Shown here: positions 8,454 through 16,144 of the stretch, piece after piece
Layout: every line of letters starts with the position of its first letter
Numbering within the stretch: the first letter of the stretch is position 1
Assembly (NCBI GenBank): GCA_029248335.1
Contig: JAQWJM010000171.1
Coordinates: 1 to 33,129, forward strand
Direction: 5' to 3'
DNA from: UBA12014 sp029248335
GTDB taxonomy: Bacteria; Planctomycetota; Phycisphaerae; Phycisphaerales; SM1A02
DNA length: 33,129 nucleotides
The notes under the pieces: model-generated
Databases searched by the model: none
What the model was told of the DNA's origin: nothing
The model's input: only the letters and a program-made list of their open reading frames with translations
Translations under genes and position numbers: made by a program

Positions 8454-8466
8454 CTGCAGCGCTCGA

Positions 8467-8483
8467 CGTCCGCCGTGCGGACG
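8467..8483. terminator. Hairpin between convergent genes
   Basis: CGTCCGC-CGT-GCGGACG is a perfect 7-bp stem with a 3-base loop, located between the plus-strand gene ending at 8422 and the minus-strand gene ending at 8498. No T-tract follows on either strand, so terminator function is only suggested by position. Confidence 0.35.
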
Positions 8484-8497
8484 ACCCGCCACCCGAA

Positions 8498-9250
8498 TCA
8501 CATCTGACGAAGCTCATCCCGCAGGATCGCGGCGAGTTCGTAGTTCTCCGATTCGATCGCCGCGAGCAGTCGTTGTTCGAGATCGTTCCGCTGACTCGAA
8601 GGTAGCTGCGGCTGGAGAACGTCACGCATGCCCTCGAGCATCGCGATCTCCGGTGGCGGCTCCGCATCGTCGGGCAATCCGCGACGGATGTCGTTGATCG
8701 CCGCCTCGAGGATGTTCCGCGCCTCGCTCGACGCCTGATCGCGAATCGCGACCAGCGAGGCCGCGCGGGCCCGCGTCGCGAGCACCTGCGGCCTGAACTG
8801 CTCGAGCACGCTGCGATCCTCCTCCCTGCTCGCACGATCGCGGCACAGGTCGAACACCCGGAGGTTCCGAGTGGTGTCCCGCACCACCAGTTCGTAGGCC
8901 TCGAGCGTCGAGAAGGCGACGTAACGCTGATGGACCTGCACCGCCTCGCTTCGCAGTTCACCCGCGAGCGTCTCGTCGATCGCGAACTCCGGATCCTCGG
9001 CCACCCGTGCCTCGACCGATGCCAGCCGGTCCTCGCCGCCGTCGGGTCGCCCGTCCATCTCCATCTGGAGCATCCCGAGTTCGACCCGCACCTGGAGCAC
9101 CTCCCGGTCCTCCGCCAGCGAGACGATCCTCGCCTGAAGGCGGTCGCCTTCAAAGGGCCATTCACGCATGAGTCCGGTCAAATCGTGCTTCAAGGCACCT
9201 CCAGCGGGGTTGCTCACGAGTGGGTCGACCCTGTGGATCGTACCGGTCAT
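8498..9250 (-). CDS. UVR (UvrB/UvrC) motif-containing protein
   Basis: A 250-residue soluble protein. The last 30 residues form a UVR motif (LEQRLLAAIESENYELAAIL, then RDELRQM), the helical hairpin by which UvrB and UvrC interact and which also occurs in McsA and ClpC. The rest has a charged N-terminal segment and a long helical region, without UvrB helicase or UvrC nuclease motifs and without McsA zinc Cys pairs. It is therefore a stand-alone UVR protein whose partner is unknown. ATG 9250 is chosen because the frame upstream codes a low-quality sequence; ATG 9169 is an alternative. The ribosome site is a G-run (GTGGGGGGG). It is divergent from the sigma factor gene. Confidence 0.65.
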   Translation of the reverse strand: MTGTIHRVDPLVSNPAGGALKHDLTGLMREWPFEGDRLQARIVSLAEDREVLQVRVELGMLQMEMDGRPDGGEDRLASVEARVAEDPEFAIDETLAGELRSEAVQVHQRYVAFSTLEAYELVVRDTTRNLRVFDLCRDRASREEDRSVLEQFRPQVLATRARAASLVAIRDQASSEARNILEAAINDIRRGLPDDAEPPPEIAMLEGMRDVLQPQLPSSQRNDLEQRLLAAIESENYELAAILRDELRQM

Positions 9251-9369
9251 CCCCCCCACGCCGAGTCTTCCGGATGCTCCCGTCCGCAAGAAACCGATCC
9301 TCGCCGAAAAAATTTGCTCCCGTGAAGATCCGTGATCGATCGAACCGAAACCCCGTTCAGGGAGAAGAA

Positions 9370-9438
9370 ATGGTGTTCGTCGGATCATTCGACGGGGCCT
9401 CGGGAGGAGATCACCACCAGTTCGGAACCAACCTGTGA
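9370..9438 (+). CDS. Possible 22-residue leader peptide upstream of the sigma factor
   Basis: ATG at 9370 has GGGAGAAGA just upstream and opens a 22-codon frame (MVFVGSFDGASGGDHH..., ending TGA at 9436-9438). It lies upstream of the best sigma factor promoter, so it would be made only from a promoter further upstream. It has no run of identical or regulatory codons. It may be chance. Confidence 0.2.
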   Translation: MVFVGSFDGASGGDHHQFGTNL

Positions 9439-9447
9439 AGTCGACCC

Positions 9448-9475
9448 TTGTTTCGACGACCGCGCTTCATACAAT
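9448..9475 (+). promoter_or_regulatory. Candidate sigma-70 promoter of the sigma factor gene
   Basis: TTGTTT (9448-9453) and TACAAT (9470-9475) are separated by 16 bases. The -10 box is one mismatch from TATAAT, the -35 box keeps TTG. It lies about 110 bases upstream of the translation start. Confidence 0.45.
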
Positions 9476-9586
9476 CGAAGTGGCTGGTCTGGGAGGGCCG
9501 GCCGATCCCCTGGGTGCTCCCCCTCGGGATTCGCAAGGAGGTTCCGAGCCCGGAGTGAGCTCGGAAGAAGAAGAGGAAAAGGGATC

Positions 9587-10504
9587 ATGGCTCGAAACGC
9601 TGTTCACACAGAGCTCCAGTTGTATTTGCGCGAAATCAACGGGATCAACCTGCTCTCCGCCCAGGAGGAGAAGGATCTCGGCTGGTTGATCGTCAACGAC
9701 AGCTGTCCGGAAGCCAAGGATCGGATGATCAAGGCGAACCTTCGCCTGGTGATCGCGATCAGCAAGAACTATTCGAATCGCGGGCTTCCACTCCTCGATC
9801 TGATCGAGGAAGGGAACATCGGCCTCATTCGGGCGGTGGAAGGCTTCGATCCGGCACAGGGCGCGAGGTTCAGCACCTACGCCTCGTGGTGGATCAAGCA
9901 GTCGATCAAGCGAATGCTGGTCAACGCGACCCAGCCCATCCACATTCCGGCCTACATGGTCGACCTGATCGGAAAGTGGCGACAGACCGCGGCACGGCTC
10001 GAAGAGGAGCTGGGCCGACAGCCGAGCAACGCCGAGATGGGTGCCGCCCTGCAGATTCCGGATCGGAAGATCGAAGCGATTCGTCGCGCCATGAAGGCGG
10101 TCTCGACCGGCAACCAGGCACCGACCGGAATCAACGGCGAAGCCGCCGACTTCGCGGAGATGTGCCCCGATTCCCGAAACGCCGAACCCGAGGCGGAAAG
10201 CGAGCATCGCGAGGAATTCGCGATGGTCCTGAAGCTTCTCGAGTCGATCGACGAGCGGGACGCCCGCGTCATCCGACTCCGCTTCGGTCTGGAAGGCCAG
10301 CCGCCGCTCACCCTCAAGGAGATCGGCCGGGAGGTCGGACTCACCCGGGAACGCGTGCGTCAGATCGAGATGGAAGCGCTCCGGCGACTCCAGTCGCAGC
10401 TCATGGATGATCGCCCGGGCCGGTTCCTCCGCTCGATCGCGGACGCCGTCGGATTCGACGACCACGAACGGTCCTCACGCCGTTCCCGGACGGGGGTCAA
10501 CTGA
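9587..10504 (+). CDS. RNA polymerase sigma-70 factor, primary/RpoS-like type
   Basis: Directs RNA polymerase to promoters. The 305-residue protein begins directly at region 1.2 (ELQLYLREINGINLLSAQEE) and lacks region 1.1. Region 2 spans about 43-112 and contains NLRLVIAISKNYSNRGLPL, DLIEEGNIGLIRAVEGFD and FSTYASWWIKQSIKR, the core-binding and -10 recognition elements. Region 3 (about 113-190) has IHIPAYMVDLIGKW. Region 4 (about 212-272) ends in the helix-turn-helix TLKEIGREVGLTRERVRQIE that reads the -35 box. The length matches group 2 or short primary factors of planctomycetes. ATG 9587 is chosen for the AGGAAAAGGG ribosome site and because region 1.2 begins at once; the frame is open further upstream but without coding character. 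A perfect hairpin terminator follows the stop. Confidence 0.92.
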   Translation: MARNAVHTELQLYLREINGINLLSAQEEKDLGWLIVNDSCPEAKDRMIKANLRLVIAISKNYSNRGLPLLDLIEEGNIGLIRAVEGFDPAQGARFSTYASWWIKQSIKRMLVNATQPIHIPAYMVDLIGKWRQTAARLEEELGRQPSNAEMGAALQIPDRKIEAIRRAMKAVSTGNQAPTGINGEAADFAEMCPDSRNAEPEAESEHREEFAMVLKLLESIDERDARVIRLRFGLEGQPPLTLKEIGREVGLTRERVRQIEMEALRRLQSQLMDDRPGRFLRSIADAVGFDDHERSSRRSRTGVN

Positions 10505-10548
10505 CCCGACCGCGGGCCTCGGCCCCCGGCGAACCAGCAGATACGAAT

Positions 10549-10578
10549 CGCGGGCCCGATCCTCGGATCGGGCCCGCG
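10549..10578. terminator. Bidirectional hairpin terminator
   Basis: A perfect 13-bp GC-rich stem (CGCGGGCCCGATC with its complement) closes a CTCG loop. It lies 45 bases after the sigma factor stop and 90 bases after the minus-strand gcvT stop, so it can serve both convergent genes. The T-tract is weak (TTGCATTT) on the plus strand. Confidence 0.7.
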
Positions 10579-10668
10579 TTGCATTTCGTGTTCCGGGGGA
10601 CGGACTCGAATCGAGTCGATCGGCCCGATCGTCATCCCGCCGCCTCGCCTGAACCGATCGGCGAAGGC

Positions 10669-11802
10669 TCAGGACGGACGCTTGTAGAAGGGAAGGTCGA
10701 CGATCTTCGCGTCGGTCCCGCCTCCGAGATCGATCCGGACGGTCTCGCCCGACGTCGCCATCTCGGCGGGAACGTAGGCCATCGCGATCGGGTGTCCGAG
10801 GGTCGGACTCGGGCAACCGCTGGTCACGACCCCCACCGGTCGATCACCATCGAGGACCGCCATTCCCTGCCGCGGACTTCGTCGGCCTTCGAGGGCGAGG
10901 CCCACGAGCTTCCGGGTCGGTCCCGCCTCGGCGATCTTCTGCAACGCATCCTGCCCGATGAACCGGCCCTCCTGGGCGTCCGATTCGCCCTTGTCGAGCT
11001 TCACCGCGAAGCCGAGGCCGGCGGAGAGCGGATCCGTCGCTTCGTCGAGTTCATGTCCGTAGAGGGGCATGCCCGCCTCCATCCGAAGACTGTCGCGGGC
11101 CCCGAGACCGACGGGCCGGACGGCGGCGTCGTCGGCGCCGACGTCCTTGAGCAGCATGCCGAGGGCCTGCTTCGCGAACTTCGCACCGAGGATGACCTCC
11201 ACGCCGTCTTCTCCCGTGTAGCCGGTCCGACTCACGATGATCTTCATCACGAGGACGTTCTTCACGGTGAAGCGATATCGCTTCAGGGTGGGCACCTCGG
11301 TCGAGACCGCCCCGAGGAGCTCCATCACCCTGGGGCCCTGGATCGCGACCATGCAGGTCGACTCGGTCTGATCGACCATCTTGAAGGTGTGGCTCTCCTC
11401 CGCCTTCACCCGCTCGAAGTGGGCGACGATCTTGGCCCGGTTCGCCCCGTTGCACACCACCATGTAGTCGTCGTCGGCGAAGCAGTAGACGAGGACGTCG
11501 TCGAGACATCCACCCGTCTCGTTGCAGATCAGGCCGTACCGGCACTGTCCGACGGCCATGCCCCGCACCAGCCGGGTGCAGACCCGATCGAGGAAGCGAC
11601 GCGCATGCCTTCCGGAGATCCGGAGCCGCCCCATGTGGGAGACGTCGAAGAGGCCGCCGCTGGTCCGGGTCCAGACGTGTTCGTCCCCGATCGAACCGTA
11701 GTGGAGCGGAAGCTCCCAGCCGGCGTAATCGACCATTTTCGCCCCGTGCTGGACGTGGAAGTCGTGGAGCGGGGAACGCGTTGCGGTGGTGTTGGAGGCC
11801 AT
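10669..11802 (-). CDS. gcvT: Aminomethyltransferase, glycine cleavage system T-protein
   Basis: T-protein of the glycine cleavage system: transfers the methylene group from the lipoyl H-protein to tetrahydrofolate, releasing ammonia. The 377-residue protein has the family order SPLHDFHVQHGAKMVDYAGW near the start, DVSHMGRLRISG, the catalytic-Asp block CLDDVLVY, the folate-site run SRTGYTGEDGVE, and DSLRMEAGMPLYGHELDE. A C-terminal GcvT barrel ends in VTSGCPSPTLGHPIAMAYV. The Asp-containing block argues for a true T-protein rather than a YgfZ-like folate protein. The start at 11802 (ATG) is taken; a GTG at 11838 in frame would add 12 residues and neither has a good ribosome site. gcvH and gcvP are not in the window. 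No glycine riboswitch pattern is seen upstream. Confidence 0.93.
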   Translation of the reverse strand: MASNTTATRSPLHDFHVQHGAKMVDYAGWELPLHYGSIGDEHVWTRTSGGLFDVSHMGRLRISGRHARRFLDRVCTRLVRGMAVGQCRYGLICNETGGCLDDVLVYCFADDDYMVVCNGANRAKIVAHFERVKAEESHTFKMVDQTESTCMVAIQGPRVMELLGAVSTEVPTLKRYRFTVKNVLVMKIIVSRTGYTGEDGVEVILGAKFAKQALGMLLKDVGADDAAVRPVGLGARDSLRMEAGMPLYGHELDEATDPLSAGLGFAVKLDKGESDAQEGRFIGQDALQKIAEAGPTRKLVGLALEGRRSPRQGMAVLDGDRPVGVVTSGCPSPTLGHPIAMAYVPAEMATSGETVRIDLGGGTDAKIVDLPFYKRPS

Positions 11803-12002
11803 CTCCGCACGGTAGCGGTGCGAAGTGTCCGCCGCCACCTGCCGGAGATCACCGAGTCACTTCCGATTCTGCGGATCGTGCCGGTCGTGCCGGCGGAGAA
11901 GCCACGGATCGATGGATCCCGGCTTGCATCGCGATGTCTGGATTCGACGCTCTTTCCGTCGCATCCGGCGGCACGGTTCCAGGGACCCGAGGAGGAAGAA
12001 CG

Positions 12003-12113
12003 ATGCCCACCAAGACCACCACCAGAACGACGCAAGGCTCCGAACGCGACGTCTTCTTCCGGCTGGCCATGGCCGCCACCGGAATCGGGCTGCTGCTCTC
12101 GATCCTGATCTGA
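12003..12113 (+). CDS. 36-residue single-pass membrane peptide
   Basis: ATG at 12003 has a strong ribosome site (GAGGAGGAAGAAC, core 8 bases upstream) and opens a 36-codon frame. The peptide has a polar, Thr-rich N-terminus (PTKTTTRTTQGSERD), then a hydrophobic helix (VFFRLAMAATGIGLLLSILI) reaching the C-terminal end. It stands between gcvT (divergent) and bamA (same strand). Small planctomycete genomes often contain such peptides without assigned roles; I do not recognise a family. The combination of strong ribosome site, codon bias and a single clean membrane helix supports a real gene. Confidence 0.55.
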   Translation: MPTKTTTRTTQGSERDVFFRLAMAATGIGLLLSILI

Positions 12114-12173
12114 CCACCGCTCGAACCACCGAGCATCCGTGATCGCCCGAGGGCGGACGGACCGGTGATCGAC

Positions 12174-12212
12174 CGCCCCGTCGAACCGCCTTCACGGCGG
12201 CTCGACGGGGCG
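12174..12212. terminator. Stable hairpin between the small peptide gene and bamA
   Basis: The arms CGCCCCGTCGAACCGCC and GGCGGCTCGACGGGGCG pair over 17 positions with one A-C mismatch around a 5-base loop (TTCAC). It starts about 60 bases after the small gene's stop and ends 34 bases before the bamA start. No T-tract follows. It could end the upstream transcript or be a structured part of the bamA leader. Confidence 0.55.
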
Positions 12213-12245
12213 TCTCCATGGCCACCGGGGTATTCTGCACGGTTC

Positions 12246-14756
12246 ATGCAGACGGGCCCCTCGACATTCCGCCGACCAGGCACGGCCCCACGATCGTGGG
12301 GCGGGTTCGTCGTCCCGATCGAGGTGCCGGTCCGGATCCTCACGCTCGTCCGGAGCCTCACGCTCGCCCTGCTGCTGACCGCGCTCCTCGCCGCCGACCC
12401 GTCCGCGTCCGCCCAGGACATCGACGACGAGACGTTCGCCGACCGACCGATCGCGGAAGTCGAGTTCAAGGGACTGAAGCGGGTCGAGATCCGACTCGTG
12501 CAGAACAACATCCGAACCGCGTCGGGCCAGCCCTTCGACGCGGGCTCGCTTCGAGACGACGTCGCGACGCTGTATCGACTCGGCCAGTTCCAGACCGTGA
12601 CCGCGGACGCGGTGCTGCTTCCCGACGGAAGCGTCAAGGTCATCTACCGGGTGACCGAACAGGCGATCATCCGAGACGTCCAGACGGTGGGCAACACCCT
12701 CGTCTCCGACCAGGAACTCCGGAGCCAGATCCCCCTCTACGCCGGCGGGCCTCGTGACGACTTCCTCGTCGAACAGTCCCTGCTCCGCATCAAGGATCTC
12801 TACCGGACCAAGGGCCACTATCTCGCGGAGATCTCGGTCGACGACTCGAGGCTCAGCGAGGATGGGATCCTGATCTTCATCATCGTCGAGGGCCCCCGGG
12901 TCCGGATCAAGGAGATCGAGTTCGTCGGGAATCGCAACTATCCCGCGAACATCCTCGGATCGAGGATCGCGACCAAACCGGCGATCCTCTTCTTCCGCAA
13001 GGGCGAACTCGATCCGAACATCCTGATCGACGACGTCGCGACGTTGGACCGCTTCTACAAGGACCGGGGTTGGATCGACGTCCGCGTCGACAGCCGCGTG
13101 ATGCTCGGTCCCGATTCGAAGGAGGCCAAGGTCGTCTTCGTGATCGACGAAGGCCGTCAGTATCGTCTCCGCGAGATCGAGATCGCGGCGAGCGGCGGCG
13201 TCGACTCCCCACTCGACGTGTTCTCGAACGAGCAGCTCCTCGCCCTGGCGAATCTGCGGCCCGGCGATCCCTACGAACGCCCCAAGGTCGACGCCACGAT
13301 CGACGCCATCCGGGACGCCTACCTGCAGATGGGGTACGTCGACGCCCGGGCCACGGCCAGAAGCCTTCGCGTGGGCGAACAGGCCGAGGTCGACATGATC
13401 ATCCAGATCGTCGAGGGCCGCGCATCGACCGCCGGCCTGATCATGATCCAGGGGAACTTCCTCACCAAGGACAAGGTCATCCGCCGCCTCGTGAAGGTCC
13501 GGCCGGGACGCCCGCTCGACGGCACGCTGACCGAAGAGGCCCGCATCGCGATCGAACGGACGCAGCTCTTCAACGAAGCCCGGATCTCGATCCAGCAGCC
13601 CACGCCCGACGCCCCGCGGGTGCGTGACATCATCATCGAGGTCAAGGAACGGAACACCGGCTCCTTCAACTTCGGCGCCGGACTGGGATCCGACAGCGGA
13701 ATCTTCGGCGAGTTCAGTTTCCGGCAGACCAACTTCGACATCGCGGACTGGCCGCTCACCGCCGAGGAACTGATCAGCGGGCGGGCGTTCCGCGGGGCGG
13801 GACAGTCGTTCGACATCACCGTCGCCCCCGGCACCGAGGTGAGTCAGTTCTCCATCTCCCTCACCGAACCGCATCTCTTCGAATCGAACGTCTCCGCCCA
13901 GTTCTCCGGTTCGTACCGCAATCGAATCTTCAACCAGTACACCGAGGAACGGTTCGTGGCCGGTGGGAATCTCGGCCAGCGACTGGGCGATGTCTGGGTG
14001 GGCAACCTCGCGGCGTCCCTGCAGCAGGTGGAACTGACCGACTTCGATCCGTCGACACCGCTCGCCGTCTTCGACGATCGAGGCCCCGATCGCTTCGTGA
14101 CGCTCACCGGCTCGCTCCGCCGAACCACCGTCGATGATCCCTTCCGCCCCTCCGAGGGGTCCGCGCTGCAGATCGGCCTCACCAAGGCGATTCCGCTGAG
14201 CATCGATCGAAAGACGACTCCGGGATTCTCCGAACCGGAGACCGTCGACTACTGGGCCTTCAACGTGGAGCTCGCGAGTTTCCTCACCCTCTACGAGGAC
14301 TTCCTCGGTCGCAAGCACGTCCTCAGCCTGCAGGCCGACGTCTCCTGGATCTTCGAGGGCAACGCCCCGACGTTCCAGAAGTACTACCTCGGCGGTCAGA
14401 CCTTCCGTGGATTCGAGTTTCGGACCATCAGCCCGAAGTCCGACCGGACCATCCAGAATCCCGCCGGAAACGGCGACTTCGATCCGATCGGCGGCGACTG
14501 GCTCTTCTTCGCCGGCGCCCAGTACGAGGTGCCGCTCGTCGGTGACAGTTTCGCCGGCGTGGTGTTCGTCGACTCCGGCACGGTCACCGATACCCCGGGA
14601 TTCGAGGACTACCGGGTCTCGGTCGGCCTCGGGGTCCGGCTGTACCTGCCGATCCTGGGACCCGCCCCCCTCGCCTTCGACTTCGGCTTCCCACTGGTCA
14701 AGCAGGCCAACGACCAACGCCAGGTGTTCAGTTTCAGCGCGGCCCTCCCCTTCTGA
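12246..14756 (+). CDS. bamA: Outer membrane protein assembly factor BamA
   Basis: Core of the BAM complex, which folds beta-barrel proteins into the outer membrane. The 836-residue protein has a signal segment (LTLVRSLTLALLLTALLA, cleavage near ASAQ), then a series of POTRA domains (about residues 60-480; strand starts IAEVEFKGLKRVE, IIRDVQTVGNTLVSDQEL, VRIKEIEFVGNRNYPANIL, LREIEIA and ASTAGLIMIQGNFLTKDKVI). The C-terminal barrel contains the hallmark loop motif FRGFEF (the family's VRGF) and ends in a Phe, the expected C-terminal residue of a BAM substrate. The ATG 12246 start gives a long n-region; GTG 12324 would give a tidier signal peptide. A TATTCT at 12231-12236 may be a -10 box, which would leave almost no leader. 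It heads the envelope gene cluster. Confidence 0.95.
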   Translation: MQTGPSTFRRPGTAPRSWGGFVVPIEVPVRILTLVRSLTLALLLTALLAADPSASAQDIDDETFADRPIAEVEFKGLKRVEIRLVQNNIRTASGQPFDAGSLRDDVATLYRLGQFQTVTADAVLLPDGSVKVIYRVTEQAIIRDVQTVGNTLVSDQELRSQIPLYAGGPRDDFLVEQSLLRIKDLYRTKGHYLAEISVDDSRLSEDGILIFIIVEGPRVRIKEIEFVGNRNYPANILGSRIATKPAILFFRKGELDPNILIDDVATLDRFYKDRGWIDVRVDSRVMLGPDSKEAKVVFVIDEGRQYRLREIEIAASGGVDSPLDVFSNEQLLALANLRPGDPYERPKVDATIDAIRDAYLQMGYVDARATARSLRVGEQAEVDMIIQIVEGRASTAGLIMIQGNFLTKDKVIRRLVKVRPGRPLDGTLTEEARIAIERTQLFNEARISIQQPTPDAPRVRDIIIEVKERNTGSFNFGAGLGSDSGIFGEFSFRQTNFDIADWPLTAEELISGRAFRGAGQSFDITVAPGTEVSQFSISLTEPHLFESNVSAQFSGSYRNRIFNQYTEERFVAGGNLGQRLGDVWVGNLAASLQQVELTDFDPSTPLAVFDDRGPDRFVTLTGSLRRTTVDDPFRPSEGSALQIGLTKAIPLSIDRKTTPGFSEPETVDYWAFNVELASFLTLYEDFLGRKHVLSLQADVSWIFEGNAPTFQKYYLGGQTFRGFEFRTISPKSDRTIQNPAGNGDFDPIGGDWLFFAGAQYEVPLVGDSFAGVVFVDSGTVTDTPGFEDYRVSVGLGVRLYLPILGPAPLAFDFGFPLVKQANDQRQVFSFSAALPF

Positions 14757-14855
14757 ATCGCCACGAGGGATCGTCCGCCCACCCCCCCGGGTCGTCGGGG
14801 ATCCGTACAATCCATCATCAATCGATCGCCCATTCCTCCATCGGAGTTCCGTCGC

Positions 14856-15509
14856 ATGCCCGTGGACCGACTCACGTCAACGAACCGCCTCGCCCGCCTC
14901 TTCGGCCCCACCGCCCTCGTGGCGAGCCTCGTCGTCCTGCTCCACACGATGTCCGTGAACGCCTCCCGCCCCGCGGTGGTGAAGGCGGACCCGACGCCGG
15001 TCGCGGTGGTGAACGTCGCCAGGGTGCTCGAGCAGATCGACGAGAAGTCCGAATGGGAGATCAAGATCGAGGCCCTCAAGGGTTCGATCCAGCAGGAAGG
15101 CATCGGCCGACAGCAGGCGATGGAACGACGACTCGCCGAGAGCGAAGCCGCCTCCTCGCCCGAGGAACGCCAGGTCATCCGCGACGAGGTCGCGCTGATG
15201 CAGCTTCGCCTCGAGCAGTGGGCGAACATGAAGGCGATCGAAGTCGATCGGGAGCAGTCCCTGATGTGGCGGAGCATCTACCGGAACCTCCGGCGTGAAG
15301 CGGAACGCGTCGCGGAAGCCGAAGGCTTCGCGCTGGTCCTCGTCGACGACTCCGCGGGCGAGATTCGAACGCAGTCCGGCACGCAGGTCCCGCTGCAGAC
15401 CCAGGTGCTGCAGCAGATCACGAACCGCCGGATCCTCTTCGCGTCCAACACCACGGACATCTCGGATCAGGTGATCGTCCGCATGAACAACGCCATCGTC
15501 GCCCCCTGA
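14856..15509 (+). CDS. Skp/OmpH-family periplasmic chaperone (first copy)
   Basis: Skp/OmpH-type protein of 217 residues. The N-terminal segment has a membrane-spanning or signal helix (LVASLVVLLHTMSVNA), followed by the OmpH-like strand VAVVNVARVLEQIDE and a long charged coiled coil (about 60-150; for example QQAMERRLAESEAASSPEER). The C-terminal strand region has GFALVLVDDSA. Skp proteins are known to hold unfolded outer-membrane proteins in the periplasm, which fits the place directly after bamA. The ATG 14856 follows GGAG (CATCGGAGTTCC). It is followed at 26 bases by a second, related copy. Confidence 0.8.
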   Translation: MPVDRLTSTNRLARLFGPTALVASLVVLLHTMSVNASRPAVVKADPTPVAVVNVARVLEQIDEKSEWEIKIEALKGSIQQEGIGRQQAMERRLAESEAASSPEERQVIRDEVALMQLRLEQWANMKAIEVDREQSLMWRSIYRNLRREAERVAEAEGFALVLVDDSAGEIRTQSGTQVPLQTQVLQQITNRRILFASNTTDISDQVIVRMNNAIVAP

Positions 15510-15535
15510 TCGCCCCGCAACCGGACCATCGAACC

Positions 15536-16144
15536 ATGAACGCATCACGACTCGGAATCCTCGTCGCCGGCACCGCCGCGATCGCCCTTCTCGCCGGCGC
15601 GGCCGGGGTCATGTTCGCCGTGCCGACCAGCCCGCCCATCGTGGCCACGGTCGATCTCGAGCGACTCTTCAACAACCTCGACGTCCAGAAGACCGAAGGC
15701 GAACGGGTCGACGCCGTCGCGGTCAAGTACGACGGGGAACTCGACCAGCTCCGCGGACGAATCGAGAACCTCCAGGCCGAGCTGGAGAACTTCGAGCAGG
15801 GCGGGGAAGCCTGGCTCAAGACCAGCCGGGACGCCGAATCGGCGATCAGCGAGTACCAGGCCATCGAACAGTTCGCCCGACTCAAGGTCGAGGCGGAACG
15901 CGCGAAGTCGATGCGAACCGTCTACGAGCGGATCCGCGCCGAGGTCGAGGCGTTCGCCAAGGCCCAGACGCCGCCGCTCGACATGGTCATCATCGACGAC
16001 ACGGTCCCGCAGCTGGAACCGTCCACCGCCGAAGCGATGCAGAAGCAGATCTCCGCTCGCCGGATGATCTATTCGTCCGACGCCTTCGACATCACCGACC
16101 TCCTCCTCGCCCGCATGAACGCGGCGACCGGAAGCGGCGGGTGA
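15536..16144 (+). CDS. Skp/OmpH-family periplasmic chaperone (second copy)
   Basis: Second Skp/OmpH-type protein, 202 residues. A signal peptide (LGILVAGTAAIALLAGAAGVM) is followed by IVATVDLERLFNNLDV, the family strand-helix start, then a long coiled coil (about 60-145) and the closing strand PLDMVIIDDTVPQ. Its end (ARRMIYSSDAFDITDLLLARMN) parallels the end of the first copy (NRRILFASNTTDISDQVIVRMN), so the two genes are probably an old tandem duplication that has diverged. The stop overlaps the lpxD GTG by 4 bases. Confidence 0.8.
   Translation: MNASRLGILVAGTAAIALLAGAAGVMFAVPTSPPIVATVDLERLFNNLDVQKTEGERVDAVAVKYDGELDQLRGRIENLQAELENFEQGGEAWLKTSRDAESAISEYQAIEQFARLKVEAERAKSMRTVYERIRAEVEAFAKAQTPPLDMVIIDDTVPQLEPSTAEAMQKQISARRMIYSSDAFDITDLLLARMNAATGSGG

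Larger units (their letters stand above)
9251..9586. other. Divergent intergenic region between the UVR gene and the sigma factor
   Basis: This stretch of 336 bases contains no confident gene. It holds a candidate sigma-70 promoter (9448-9475), a 22-codon frame with its own ribosome site (9370-9438), and an A/T-rich patch (AAAAAATTT near 9308) that could belong to a second promoter. The transcript from the candidate promoter would have a leader of roughly 100 bases before the sigma factor start. Confidence 0.5.

Noticed and set aside
10590..10640. Sequence GGACTCGAATCGAGTC looking like a tRNA T-arm near the sigma factor terminator
   Set aside because: It is a simple palindrome; the T-loop has no pairing stem of the right length and no acceptor, D or anticodon arm can be placed around it.
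11803..12002. Possible glycine riboswitch in front of gcvT
   Set aside because: The conserved purine-rich and GCAA-type blocks of the tandem aptamer could not be found on the minus strand.
12192..14810. Very long open frame on the minus strand opposite bamA
   Set aside because: It is a by-product of GC-rich third codon positions; the translation is rich in Asp, Glu, Arg and Val without any motif, while the plus strand is a clear BamA.
14806..14811. TACAAT as a -10 box between bamA and the first skp gene
   Set aside because: No acceptable -35 element lies at the right distance, and the genes are close enough to share a transcript.
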